A stretch of DNA of 14,641 bases, taken from the NCBI GenBank assembly GCA_946886975.1, contig CAMPJV010000025.1:1-14641 (forward strand). Reading direction: 5' to 3'. Source of the DNA: an uncultured Taibaiella sp. GTDB taxonomy: Bacteria > Bacteroidota > Bacteroidia > Chitinophagales > Chitinophagaceae. Of the stretch, positions 1 through 6,846 are shown piece by piece. Each line of letters begins with the position of its first letter. Positions within the stretch are counted from its first letter, which is position 1. The notes under the pieces are model-generated. The model did not search any database. It saw nothing but the letters and a program-made list of their open reading frames with translations, and was not told the origin of the DNA. Position numbers and translations under genes: made by a program.

Positions 1-437
1 CGGCTGAGGAACGCCATCAGGTAGTGCTCTGTATTCTTTGCGACTGTAGTTTCATGCTTCGGCTCATAAAGGGCAACGTAGGGCTTGTTGTCAAGTATAA
101 AGTGAATGTGCTGCCCCTTGTCAGAGTTGTTGCAGATCTGGCTGTTGTTATCGCCCGTCTGCATCTTAAGTTCGTAGTTCTTTACATTAAAGTTGAAGGA
201 AAGCTTTACAGAATCTCCGGCCGCTGTTGCAGTCACATTCCCCATGCTCAGTTGCGCATTTGGAAACTCCTGGGAGCTATCTATGCGTGTCAGATTAATG
301 GGAGTAGTGGTTTCTACAGTTGTCGTACTATCAGTCATGGTCTCTTCATTAGTGTCTGAAGCCTGGCCCTGACATGCGGAAAAGAAGAGAAGACCTGAGA
401 ATACGACAGCAGAAAAGTAAGTTAGTTTGGTTATCAT
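1..437 (-). CDS. Putative secreted lipoprotein, 3' end beyond window
   Basis: The frame is open from an ATG at 437-435 to the window edge, giving 145 codons and no stop, so the C-terminus lies outside. The N-terminus is a lipoprotein signal: a hydrophobic run over residues 6-19, then F-S-A-C with the lipidated cysteine at residue 22. A Thr/Ser/Asp/Glu-rich linker follows (about 28-46), and then a beta-rich domain. The clearest motif is GQHIHFILDNKPY at residues 108-120. By general resemblance, similar HIH-containing domains occur in small uncharacterised Bacteroidota lipoproteins. I cannot assign a function; the His-x-His could bind a metal, but that is inference. It is divergent from the aminotransferase gene and shares a 130-base gap with it. 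The reading frame is well supported; the role is unknown. Confidence 0.8.
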   Translation of the reverse strand, partial: MITKLTYFSAVVFSGLLFFSACQGQASDTNEETMTDSTTTVETTTPINLTRIDSSQEFPNAQLSMGNVTATAAGDSVKLSFNFNVKNYELKMQTGDNNSQICNNSDKGQHIHFILDNKPYVALYEPKHETTVAKNTEHYLMAFLS

Positions 438-456
438 GATTTGAAACTTTCAGCTA

Positions 457-464
457 AATTACGG
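457..464 (-). promoter_or_regulatory. Weak candidate -7 element for the lipoprotein gene
   Basis: The minus strand reads TAATTTAG, seven of eight positions matching the Bacteroidota -7 consensus TAnnTTTG, and lies 19 bases before the lipoprotein ATG. No convincing -33 TTTG was found at the usual spacing. Low confidence. Confidence 0.25.
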
Positions 465-543
465 CCTTATGACTTATCAATGCCCAGTGCATTTTTCAGA
501 AAATTTTAAGTAATTGCTTCTCCTAATTGAATAGTGGAACTAT

Positions 544-551
544 TACATTTG
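544..551 (+). promoter_or_regulatory. Candidate Bacteroidota promoter -7 element
   Basis: TACATTTG is a perfect match to TAnnTTTG. It sits 16 bases before the ATG of the aminotransferase homologue, which implies a very short 5' leader (about 10 nt). I do not see a clear -33 TTTG at 19-21 nt spacing; a TTG at 527-529 is too close. It would drive the aminotransferase-DUF58-BatD-like-BatA row. Confidence 0.5.
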
Positions 552-567
552 TTTCCTAATTCGTTAC

Positions 568-1779
568 ATGCCTGGTTTTGAGCTTTTTGGAGACGCCGAA
601 CGCAGAGAAGTGAACGAGGTGCTGGAATCCGGCATACTCGCCAGGTATGGCTTTGATAAATCAAGAAATAGCATCTGGAAGGCGAAAGATCTTGAAAAAG
701 AACTTGCGATTACATTAGGTGGCGATTACGTTCATGCGGTAAGCAGTGGGACGGCCGCACTTACAACAGCAATGATGGCCCTTGGTATAGGAGCAGGACA
801 TGAAGTGATCATGCCCACATTCTGTTTCGTTGCCTGCTTCGAAGCGATCGTAACAGTTGGCGCAATTCCTGTACTCATTGATATCGATGAGACGCTCACA
901 CTAGACCCGTCCGCGGTAGAGGTGGCGATCACGAAGAAGACAAAAGCTGTGCTTGCAGTGCACACTTGTGGTGCTATGGCCCAGATGGAGGAACTAAACT
1001 CGCTTTGCAGCAGGCACAACCTGATCCTGATAGAAGATGTAAGCCAGGCATTTGGAGGCACTTATGCAGGGAAGGCTTTAGGCACAATAGGCTTAGCGGG
1101 CATATACTCATTTGATTTTCTTAGTACCATTACCTGTGGAGAAGGCGGAGCCATAATAACTAACGATCCATCCGTATATAAGCGGTGTGATGAATACAGC
1201 GATCACGGGCATGATCACCTCGCTGAAGTTAGAAGTAATGATGATCATCGGTACTTTGGAGCTAATCACCGGATATCTGAGCTTCATGCTGCGGTAGGTC
1301 TGGCTCAGCTAAGACGGCTGTCGGAAATTCTTGACAGACAAAGGAGCAACTTTGGTCTCCTCAGCAAGTCTTTGAAGGAAGTACCTGGAATAGCTCTTAG
1401 AACCGTTCCGGATGAAGCAGGAGATACCTGTACGCACTTGTCTTTCTTTTTGCCTACCGAGAAAATAACCCGGCAGGTGGTGGAGGATATGCAGGCTCAG
1501 GAGATACCATGCTTTTACTGGTATGAGAGCAAATGGAACTACATAGCCAAATGGGAGCATCTGAAGAATGGCAGTTGGATGAACAGGCTATACGATGATC
1601 ATAAGATGGCGATATTGCATTACAGTAACCAGGCGTTTCCCATAAGCGATTCCATCATGAGCAGGTGTATATCTTTGGCGGTAAGTCTTACGTGGACGGA
1701 AGAGGAGGCACAAGCGCGGGGAAAGGCTATAGCAGAAATAGTAAGGAACGTAATCATTAAAGATTCTCAACCAGCTTAA
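568..1779 (+). CDS. DegT/DnrJ/EryC1/StrS aminotransferase homologue lacking the PLP lysine
   Basis: This 403-residue protein has the fold-type I layout of the DegT family, which normally transfers amino groups to nucleotide-linked keto sugars using pyridoxal phosphate. Visible family motifs are the phosphate-binding S60-G-T-A-A-L, the E156-D-V-S-Q-A segment with D157 (contacts the PLP ring nitrogen) and Q160, and S181 followed by G191-E-G-G. The Schiff-base lysine normally lies five residues after S181; here that residue is S186 (codon AGT, 1123-1125). Changing a lysine codon to AGT needs two base changes, so a single-base error does not explain it. The protein may therefore be a non-transaminating enzyme, such as a dehydratase-like or cofactor-binding homologue, or inactive. 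The start is supported by the N-terminal MPGFELFG motif, which as I recall is typical of Bacteroidota members. DUF58 follows 19 bases downstream, suggesting co-transcription. Confidence 0.88.
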   Translation: MPGFELFGDAERREVNEVLESGILARYGFDKSRNSIWKAKDLEKELAITLGGDYVHAVSSGTAALTTAMMALGIGAGHEVIMPTFCFVACFEAIVTVGAIPVLIDIDETLTLDPSAVEVAITKKTKAVLAVHTCGAMAQMEELNSLCSRHNLILIEDVSQAFGGTYAGKALGTIGLAGIYSFDFLSTITCGEGGAIITNDPSVYKRCDEYSDHGHDHLAEVRSNDDHRYFGANHRISELHAAVGLAQLRRLSEILDRQRSNFGLLSKSLKEVPGIALRTVPDEAGDTCTHLSFFLPTEKITRQVVEDMQAQEIPCFYWYESKWNYIAKWEHLKNGSWMNRLYDDHKMAILHYSNQAFPISDSIMSRCISLAVSLTWTEEEAQARGKAIAEIVRNVIIKDSQPA

Positions 1780-1798
1780 TACATTCTTCAGGGAAGAC

Positions 1799-2668
1799 AT
1801 GTTGACTACAGCAGAGATACTAAAGCGGGTAAGGCGCATAGAGATCAAGACAAAGGGGTTAAGCAATCATATTTTCGCAGGGGAATATCATTCCGCCTTT
1901 AAGGGGAGAGGTATGTCATTCAGTGAAGTAAGGGAGTACACACCGGGTGACGATGTAAAGTCCATAGACTGGAACGTAACAGCGAGATTCTCTCACCCTT
2001 TCGTAAAGGTATTTGAGGAAGAGCGTGAACTTACCCTGATGCTGGTAGTGGATGTGAGCAGTAGTTCCCTGTTCGGTACTCACCAAAGATTGAAAAGAGA
2101 GCTGATCACTGAGCTAAGTGCAGTACTGGCCTTCTCCGCTTCTACCAATAATGATAAAGTTGGCGTTATTTTCTTCAGTGACAAGGTCGAAAAGTTCATA
2201 CCGCCCAAGAAGGGACGTAGCCACATCCTGAGAATTATTCGGGAGCTGATTGCCCTGGAGCCTTCTCAGAAGGGAGGAACAGATATACGGCTGGCACTTG
2301 ACTACCTGAACAATGTGCAGAAGAAGCGTACGATTACATTTTTGCTTAGCGACTTTGTTAGTGAGCCATATGACAAGGCACTACAGCTGGCCGCCCGTAA
2401 ACACGACCTGGTAGGGATGCAGGTGTACGACAAAGCAGACAGGGAGCTGCCACAAGCGGGAATGGTGCAAGTGGTGGATGCGGAAACAGGAGAAGTACAG
2501 TGGCTGGACACGGATGATAAGTCGGTGAGACTGCAGTACTCGAAGGCATTTGATCAGCAACGGCAGTACTGCATTCAGACGTTCCGGAAGACGGGGGCGT
2601 CTTTGCTGACCGTCAGGACGGACGAAGACTATGTGCGCGTATTACAAGGGTTTTTTAAAGGGAGATAA
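1799..2668 (+). CDS. DUF58 domain protein (VWA-like), Bat cluster
   Basis: This 289-residue cytoplasmic protein has no membrane segment. The DUF58 signature is clear: G36-R-G, then Y47-T-P-G-D-D-V-K-x-I-D-W58, which is highly conserved in the family. It is followed by a von Willebrand factor A-type fold with a metal-site motif D85-V-S-S-S (D-x-S-x-S) and a later LLSDF strand. DUF58 proteins usually sit beside MoxR AAA ATPases and membrane VWA proteins and are thought to act in assembly or regulation of envelope or metalloprotein complexes; their exact job is unsettled. Here DUF58 sits between the aminotransferase homologue and the BatD-like gene. The start ATG is preceded by an AGGGAAGA purine stretch. 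The BatD-like gene begins one base after the stop, so translation is probably coupled. Confidence 0.9.
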   Translation: MLTTAEILKRVRRIEIKTKGLSNHIFAGEYHSAFKGRGMSFSEVREYTPGDDVKSIDWNVTARFSHPFVKVFEEERELTLMLVVDVSSSSLFGTHQRLKRELITELSAVLAFSASTNNDKVGVIFFSDKVEKFIPPKKGRSHILRIIRELIALEPSQKGGTDIRLALDYLNNVQKKRTITFLLSDFVSEPYDKALQLAARKHDLVGMQVYDKADRELPQAGMVQVVDAETGEVQWLDTDDKSVRLQYSKAFDQQRQYCIQTFRKTGASLLTVRTDEDYVRVLQGFFKGR

Positions 2669-2669
2669 A

Positions 2670-3635
2670 ATGAGCATTTGCAGCAGACCCCATTTACTAT
2701 CAATATTGTTCTTCACTTTACTACTGTTTACAAAGCAAGTCTCTGCTCAAGGCGATGCTTCAGTAAGTGCTAAAATAGATGCTAATCAAATTCTGGTAGG
2801 CGACCAGGCCAGACTATTTATCGAAGCTACTCATAATGCAAAGCAAAGCAGGCTGCACTGGGCAACCATTCCCGATACATTTAATTCTCTAGAGGTAGTC
2901 GAGAAGGGGAAGATAGACACTGCCACCAATGGGGACCTTGTGACCTATAAGCAAAGGCTGCTGATCACAGGATTTGACTCGGGGAGCTTTAAAGTGCCGG
3001 CATTTGTTTTTTCTGTTATTCCTGCTTCGGGCACTGCGTATACAATTCAGACGGACTCTTTTCAACTGGCCGTAAGTACTGTTCCCGTAGATACTTCCAA
3101 ACCGTTCTACGGTATCAAGGAAATAATGCCTATAAAGAGCACATGGAGGGATTACATATGGCTGATCATAGGAGGGCTGGTGTTCATTGCCCTTGTCGTG
3201 TTTGTCATCTGGTATTTCCGGAAGAACAAGAAGACACCAATACCGGCAGCTATTCCCAGGGGGCCGCAGGAAACATTGCAGGAAAAGACGTTGCGCCTGC
3301 TTAATGAACTGGATCAGCAACAGCTATGGCAGAGTAACAGGATCAAGGAATACTACAGCCAGCTCACGGATATACTGCGTAGCTATATAGAGGATCGTTT
3401 TCAAACTCCTGCTATGGAGCTGACTACTGATGAGCTGTTAAGCAAGGCAAAGACACACCATGAGATGAGGCATCATTATGATCAGCTTGCTAATACCTTA
3501 TTTACTGCGGACCTGGCAAAGTTTGCCAAGGCCCAACCGCTGCCACATGAGCACACACAAGCAATGGATCTGACCAGGCAGTTTGTTATTGCGACTAAGC
3601 CAACTGTAACTGAAAACCCTCGAAAGCAGTCATGA
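2670..3635 (+). CDS. BatD/DUF4381-like membrane protein of the Bat cluster
   Basis: From the ATG at 2670 the protein is 321 residues long. I chose this start over an in-frame ATG at 2631 because it lies one base after the DUF58 stop, follows an AAAGGGAGA ribosome-binding stretch, and gives a proper signal peptide ending V-S-A before QGD. The periplasmic part (about 25-145) looks like the beta-sandwich of BatD oxygen-tolerance proteins (ILVGDQARL near the start, then GSFKVPAFVF). A single transmembrane segment follows (about 164-182, IWLIIGGLVFIALVVFVIW). A cytoplasmic helical tail then carries the LLNELDQQQLW and YYSQLTDILRSYIEDRF stretches typical of DUF4381-like tails. It probably pairs with BatA at the inner membrane. 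The stop overlaps the BatA start by four bases (ATGA). Family membership is inferred from layout and context. Confidence 0.8.
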   Translation: MSICSRPHLLSILFFTLLLFTKQVSAQGDASVSAKIDANQILVGDQARLFIEATHNAKQSRLHWATIPDTFNSLEVVEKGKIDTATNGDLVTYKQRLLITGFDSGSFKVPAFVFSVIPASGTAYTIQTDSFQLAVSTVPVDTSKPFYGIKEIMPIKSTWRDYIWLIIGGLVFIALVVFVIWYFRKNKKTPIPAAIPRGPQETLQEKTLRLLNELDQQQLWQSNRIKEYYSQLTDILRSYIEDRFQTPAMELTTDELLSKAKTHHEMRHHYDQLANTLFTADLAKFAKAQPLPHEHTQAMDLTRQFVIATKPTVTENPRKQS

Positions 3636-4642
3636 GCGAACTACTAGACTGGAAGCATATAACCTTTGCACATCCGATCTTCTTCGGCCTGTTGGCGCTT
3701 ATACCCTTTATGATCTGGTGGGAGATCAGACGACGGAGGACAAACTATCCGGCGTTCAGGCTTACATCACTAACCGGTGTAAAGAATATAAAGCCATCCT
3801 GGAGGGTGAGGTTAAGACCAGCACTCTTTGTTCTAAGGGTGCTTAGCCTGGTTGCGCTAACTGTAGCCCTGGCGAGGCCACAATCCAGCAATGTTACAGA
3901 GTCCATAGATAGCGAGGGGATTGATATAGTATTATCAATAGACGTGTCAGGAAGTATGCTGGCGGAGGACTTAAAGCCTAACAGGTTGGAAGCGGCGAAA
4001 AAGGTAGCGCTGGAATTTGTGGAGGACAGGCCAACCGATCGTATCGGGCTTGTGGTCTTTGCAGGTGAAAGCTTTACCCAGTGTCCCATCACGATAGACC
4101 ATGATGTACTGAGCGAACAGATATCACAGATAAAGAGTGGGGTGCTTGTAGATGGCACTGCAATAGGAGATGGACTGGGAACTTCTGTTGACAGGATCAG
4201 AAGATCGAACGGGAAGAGCAAGATCGTGATCTTACTTACTGATGGGGTAAACAACACCGGCAAGGTGGGTCCTGAGCTGGCTTTGGAAGTGGCCAAGGCT
4301 TACAAGGTAAGAGTTTATACTATTGGCGTGGGTACCAGGGGTATGGCACCCTATCCTGTTCAAACTCCATTTGGGATGCAGACGCAGATGCAGGAGGTAC
4401 AGATAGATGAGCCATTGCTGAAGAAGATCGCGGCTGAGACCGGAGGTAAGTATTATCGTGCGACAAGTAACTCTTCGCTGGCCTCCATTTATAAAGATAT
4501 TGATAAGCTGGAGAAGACAAAGGTGGAGATCAGTAGTTATAAACACTACGCCGAGCTATTCTTTCCATTTGCGCTTATAGCCATTATATGCCTGTCGCTG
4601 GAAATGCTGCTGCGCTACACTGTCTTCAAGAGCATTACCTAG
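3632..4642 (+). CDS. batA: BatA-like aerotolerance protein, membrane VWA protein
   Basis: This 336-residue protein has the classic BatA layout. The N-terminal aerotolerance-regulator region has two hydrophobic segments (about 14-30 and 63-81) and the LARPQ turn at 80-84. A von Willebrand factor A domain follows with a complete metal-ion-dependent adhesion site: D104-V-S-G-S108, T176 and D204 in LLTDGVNNTG. A C-terminal transmembrane helix spans about 308-328. Bat genes were named for aerotolerance in Bacteroides; the VWA domain is thought to make metal-dependent contacts with partner proteins. The gene starts inside the BatD-like gene through an ATGA overlap. No batB, batC or second VWA gene follows: the next gene is uvrB on the other strand. 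It could equally be called BatB, since the two are close paralogues; position after the DUF4381-like gene favours BatA. Confidence 0.9.
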   Translation: MSELLDWKHITFAHPIFFGLLALIPFMIWWEIRRRRTNYPAFRLTSLTGVKNIKPSWRVRLRPALFVLRVLSLVALTVALARPQSSNVTESIDSEGIDIVLSIDVSGSMLAEDLKPNRLEAAKKVALEFVEDRPTDRIGLVVFAGESFTQCPITIDHDVLSEQISQIKSGVLVDGTAIGDGLGTSVDRIRRSNGKSKIVILLTDGVNNTGKVGPELALEVAKAYKVRVYTIGVGTRGMAPYPVQTPFGMQTQMQEVQIDEPLLKKIAAETGGKYYRATSNSSLASIYKDIDKLEKTKVEISSYKHYAELFFPFALIAIICLSLEMLLRYTVFKSIT

Positions 4643-4644
4643 AA

Positions 4645-4680
4645 GGGCCCCTCCCAGCCTCCCCCAAGGGGAGGAGGTGT
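4645..4680. repeat. GC-rich palindromic intergenic element
   Basis: Nearly the whole 50-base gap between batA and convergent uvrB is a C-run then G-run element. It contains a perfect 7-bp hairpin (CCTCCCC at 4658-4664, CAA loop, GGGGAGG at 4668-4674), preceded by GGGCCCCTCCC. Similar dispersed elements are, as I recall, common between genes in Bacteroidota genomes. There is no T-run on either side, so it is not a standard intrinsic terminator, though it could stop or protect both convergent transcripts. Confidence 0.55.
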
Positions 4681-4692
4681 CTACGCAGGATT

Positions 4693-6723
4693 TTATTTCA
4701 TAGCCTCTTTTTCTTTCTGGAACTGGAAAAGTCTATCGCGTAGGCGAGCGGCTTCCATGAAGTCCAGGTCTTTGGCGGCTTTCTCCATTGCTTTGCGGGT
4801 TTGGGCGATAAGCTTATCGAGCTGGGCTGCTGATCTGTAGGTTACTTCGTCTTCTGCCGCCGCAGAGGTGAGCTCTTCATGAATAGCATAGGGATTCTTT
4901 TGGTCGTAGCCTTTTATGTCCAGTACCGAAGTCTGCTTAAATATCTGTTCTTTGGACTTGAATACAGTGGTTGGTGTTATGCCGTGTTCTGTATTGTACT
5001 TGACCTGCTTGTCCCGGCGTCGGTTTGTCTCGTCGATAGTCCTTTGCATGCTCTCGGTCATGGAGTCAGCATAGAAGATGACAAGACCCTCCACGTTACG
5101 CGCAGCGCGACCGGCCATCTGCGTAAGGGAGCGCTCATCACGAAGGAAACCTTCTTTATCAGCATCCAGGATCGCCATCAGGGATACTTCGGGAAGGTCA
5201 AGGCCTTCTCTTAATAAGTTTACCCCTACAAGTACGTCTATGTTCCCGAGCCTCAGATCTCTTAGTATCTCTACACGTTCTAACGTATCTACTTCCGAAT
5301 GGATGTACTTGGAACGGATATTGATACGCTTGAGGTATTTGTCCAGCTCTTCGGCCATACGCTTCGTAAGAGTAGTAACGAGGACCCGGTGATCTCTTTT
5401 AACTCTCTTATCTATTTCATCGAGGAGGTCGTCTATCTGGTTAATACTTGGCCGTATCTCGATAGGAGGATCTAACAAACCAGTAGGACGCACTACCTGC
5501 TCTACCACTACTCCTCCGCTTTGTTCCAGCTCATATTTGCCGGGTGTGGCACTGACGAAGACAACCTGGTTCAGCATCGTCTCGAACTCCTGGAAGTTAA
5601 GCGGCCTGTTGTCTAAAGCTGATGGGAGGCGGAAGCCAAAGTCTACAAGGTTCAGCTTGCGTGAACGGTCGCCGCCATACATGCCACTGATCTGAGGGAT
5701 GGTGACGTGGCTTTCGTCGATGACGAGGAGGAAGTCGTCCGGGAAGTAGTCAATGAGGCAGAAGGGACGGGAACCCGGTCTGCGGCGATCAAGGAAGCGG
5801 GAATAGTTCTCAATGCCACTGCAATAGCCGAGCTCCTGGATCATCTCCAGGTCGTAGGAAACGCGCTCCTTTATTCTTTGTGCTTCGAGTGGCTTATGAA
5901 TGCTTTTGAAGTAGTCAACCTGTGCGGTCATCTCATCCTGTATCTCGTAGATGATCTGCGCCATCTGGCTCCGCGGGGCAAGGTAGAGATTGGCAGGAAA
6001 GACAGCCGCGTGCTGCATGGTGCCTATACGCTTGCCAGTATCCACTTCAAAGCTTTCAATTTCTTCTATTTCATCTCCAAAGAATGTAACCCTATAGCCA
6101 TAGTCTACATAAGGCAGGTTTATATCTACCGTATCTCCCTTTACTCTGAACGTCCCTCTGCTAAACTCTCCCTGGCTGCGGTTGTACAAAGAATTGACAA
6201 GTGCATGCAGGAAAGAATTCCTTGGAATTTTATCACCCTGACTGAACCGGATGATGCTGTTGGCGTATTCAGTAGGGTTACCGATACCGTAGATGCAGGA
6301 GACAGAGGCGACAACTATTATATCCCGTCGTCCGCTCAAAAGGCTTGAGGTTGCTCTAAGGCGCAGCTTTTCCAGTTCCTCGTTGATAGACAGATCTTTT
6401 TCGATGTAGGTGTCGGAGGTAGGGATATATGCTTCAGGCTGATAGTAGTCATAGTAGGACACGAAGTATTCCACGGCGTTCTCAGGAAAGAACTGGCGGA
6501 ATTCTCCATATAGCTGGGCAACAAGGGTCTTGTTATGTGTAAGCACTAGTGTAGGCTTCTGGACCTCCTGGATAACATTTGCCATGGTAAACGTCTTACC
6601 GGACCCTGTTACGCCGAGAAGCGTCTGAAACTGTTCACCTTCCTTGATACTTTTTACAAGCTCCTTAATGGCTTCCGGCTGATCGCCCGCCGGCTTGTAG
6701 GAACTTTCCAATTGAAACTTCAT
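4693..6723 (-). CDS. uvrB: UvrB, excinuclease ABC subunit B
   Basis: UvrB is the damage-verifying helicase-like subunit of nucleotide excision repair: loaded by UvrA, it recruits UvrC for incision. The 676-residue length is normal for the family. Visible motifs are the Walker A G37-V-T-G-S-G-K-T44, the beta-hairpin start YYDYYQPEAYIP (90-101) that clamps the DNA strand, the DESH box in LLVIDESHVTIPQ near residue 337, the helicase motif LLREGLDLPEVSL, and QMAGRAARN. The C-terminal UVR domain (about 633-670, AAKDLDFMEAARLRDRLFQFQ) binds UvrC. The start follows directly from the MKFQLESSYKPAGDQPEAI N-terminus. No uvrA or uvrC lies in the window. A 123-base gap with a terminator separates it from the TPR gene, so it is probably transcribed alone. 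Confidence 0.98.
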   Translation of the reverse strand: MKFQLESSYKPAGDQPEAIKELVKSIKEGEQFQTLLGVTGSGKTFTMANVIQEVQKPTLVLTHNKTLVAQLYGEFRQFFPENAVEYFVSYYDYYQPEAYIPTSDTYIEKDLSINEELEKLRLRATSSLLSGRRDIIVVASVSCIYGIGNPTEYANSIIRFSQGDKIPRNSFLHALVNSLYNRSQGEFSRGTFRVKGDTVDINLPYVDYGYRVTFFGDEIEEIESFEVDTGKRIGTMQHAAVFPANLYLAPRSQMAQIIYEIQDEMTAQVDYFKSIHKPLEAQRIKERVSYDLEMIQELGYCSGIENYSRFLDRRRPGSRPFCLIDYFPDDFLLVIDESHVTIPQISGMYGGDRSRKLNLVDFGFRLPSALDNRPLNFQEFETMLNQVVFVSATPGKYELEQSGGVVVEQVVRPTGLLDPPIEIRPSINQIDDLLDEIDKRVKRDHRVLVTTLTKRMAEELDKYLKRINIRSKYIHSEVDTLERVEILRDLRLGNIDVLVGVNLLREGLDLPEVSLMAILDADKEGFLRDERSLTQMAGRAARNVEGLVIFYADSMTESMQRTIDETNRRRDKQVKYNTEHGITPTTVFKSKEQIFKQTSVLDIKGYDQKNPYAIHEELTSAAAEDEVTYRSAAQLDKLIAQTRKAMEKAAKDLDFMEAARLRDRLFQFQKEKEAMK

Positions 6724-6798
6724 CTTTACAAATTTCCGAATTAATAGGTTATAGTAGCTACCTATCTGCTGCTACAGTAAGCTAATTGTACATAATTA

Positions 6799-6828
6799 AA
6801 AAGAGCTGCCCCCAAGGGCAGCTCTTTT
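6799..6828 (-). terminator. Intrinsic terminator of the TPR gene
   Basis: A perfect 13-bp stem (AAAAGAGCTGCCC at 6799-6811, loop CCAA, GGGCAGCTCTTTT at 6816-6828) lies 18 bases past the TPR gene stop. On the minus strand it is followed by a T-run. Its symmetry means it could also stop plus-strand transcription. Confidence 0.9.
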
Positions 6829-6846
6829 AACATAGTCTAAAAGGTC

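Noticed and set aside
24..359. Plus-strand frame of 111 codons
   Set aside because: It lies opposite the partial lipoprotein gene, whose lipobox signal peptide and domain motif make the minus strand the real one.
3745..4296. Minus-strand frame of 183 codons
   Set aside because: It is opposite batA with its complete VWA metal site. The Ser/Leu-rich translation is typical of an antisense reading.
5707..6348. Plus-strand frame of 213 codons
   Set aside because: It is entirely opposite uvrB, which is certain.
6721..6736. GAAATTTG on the minus strand as a uvrB promoter
   Set aside because: It is only five bases before the ATG, so transcription would start inside the coding region.
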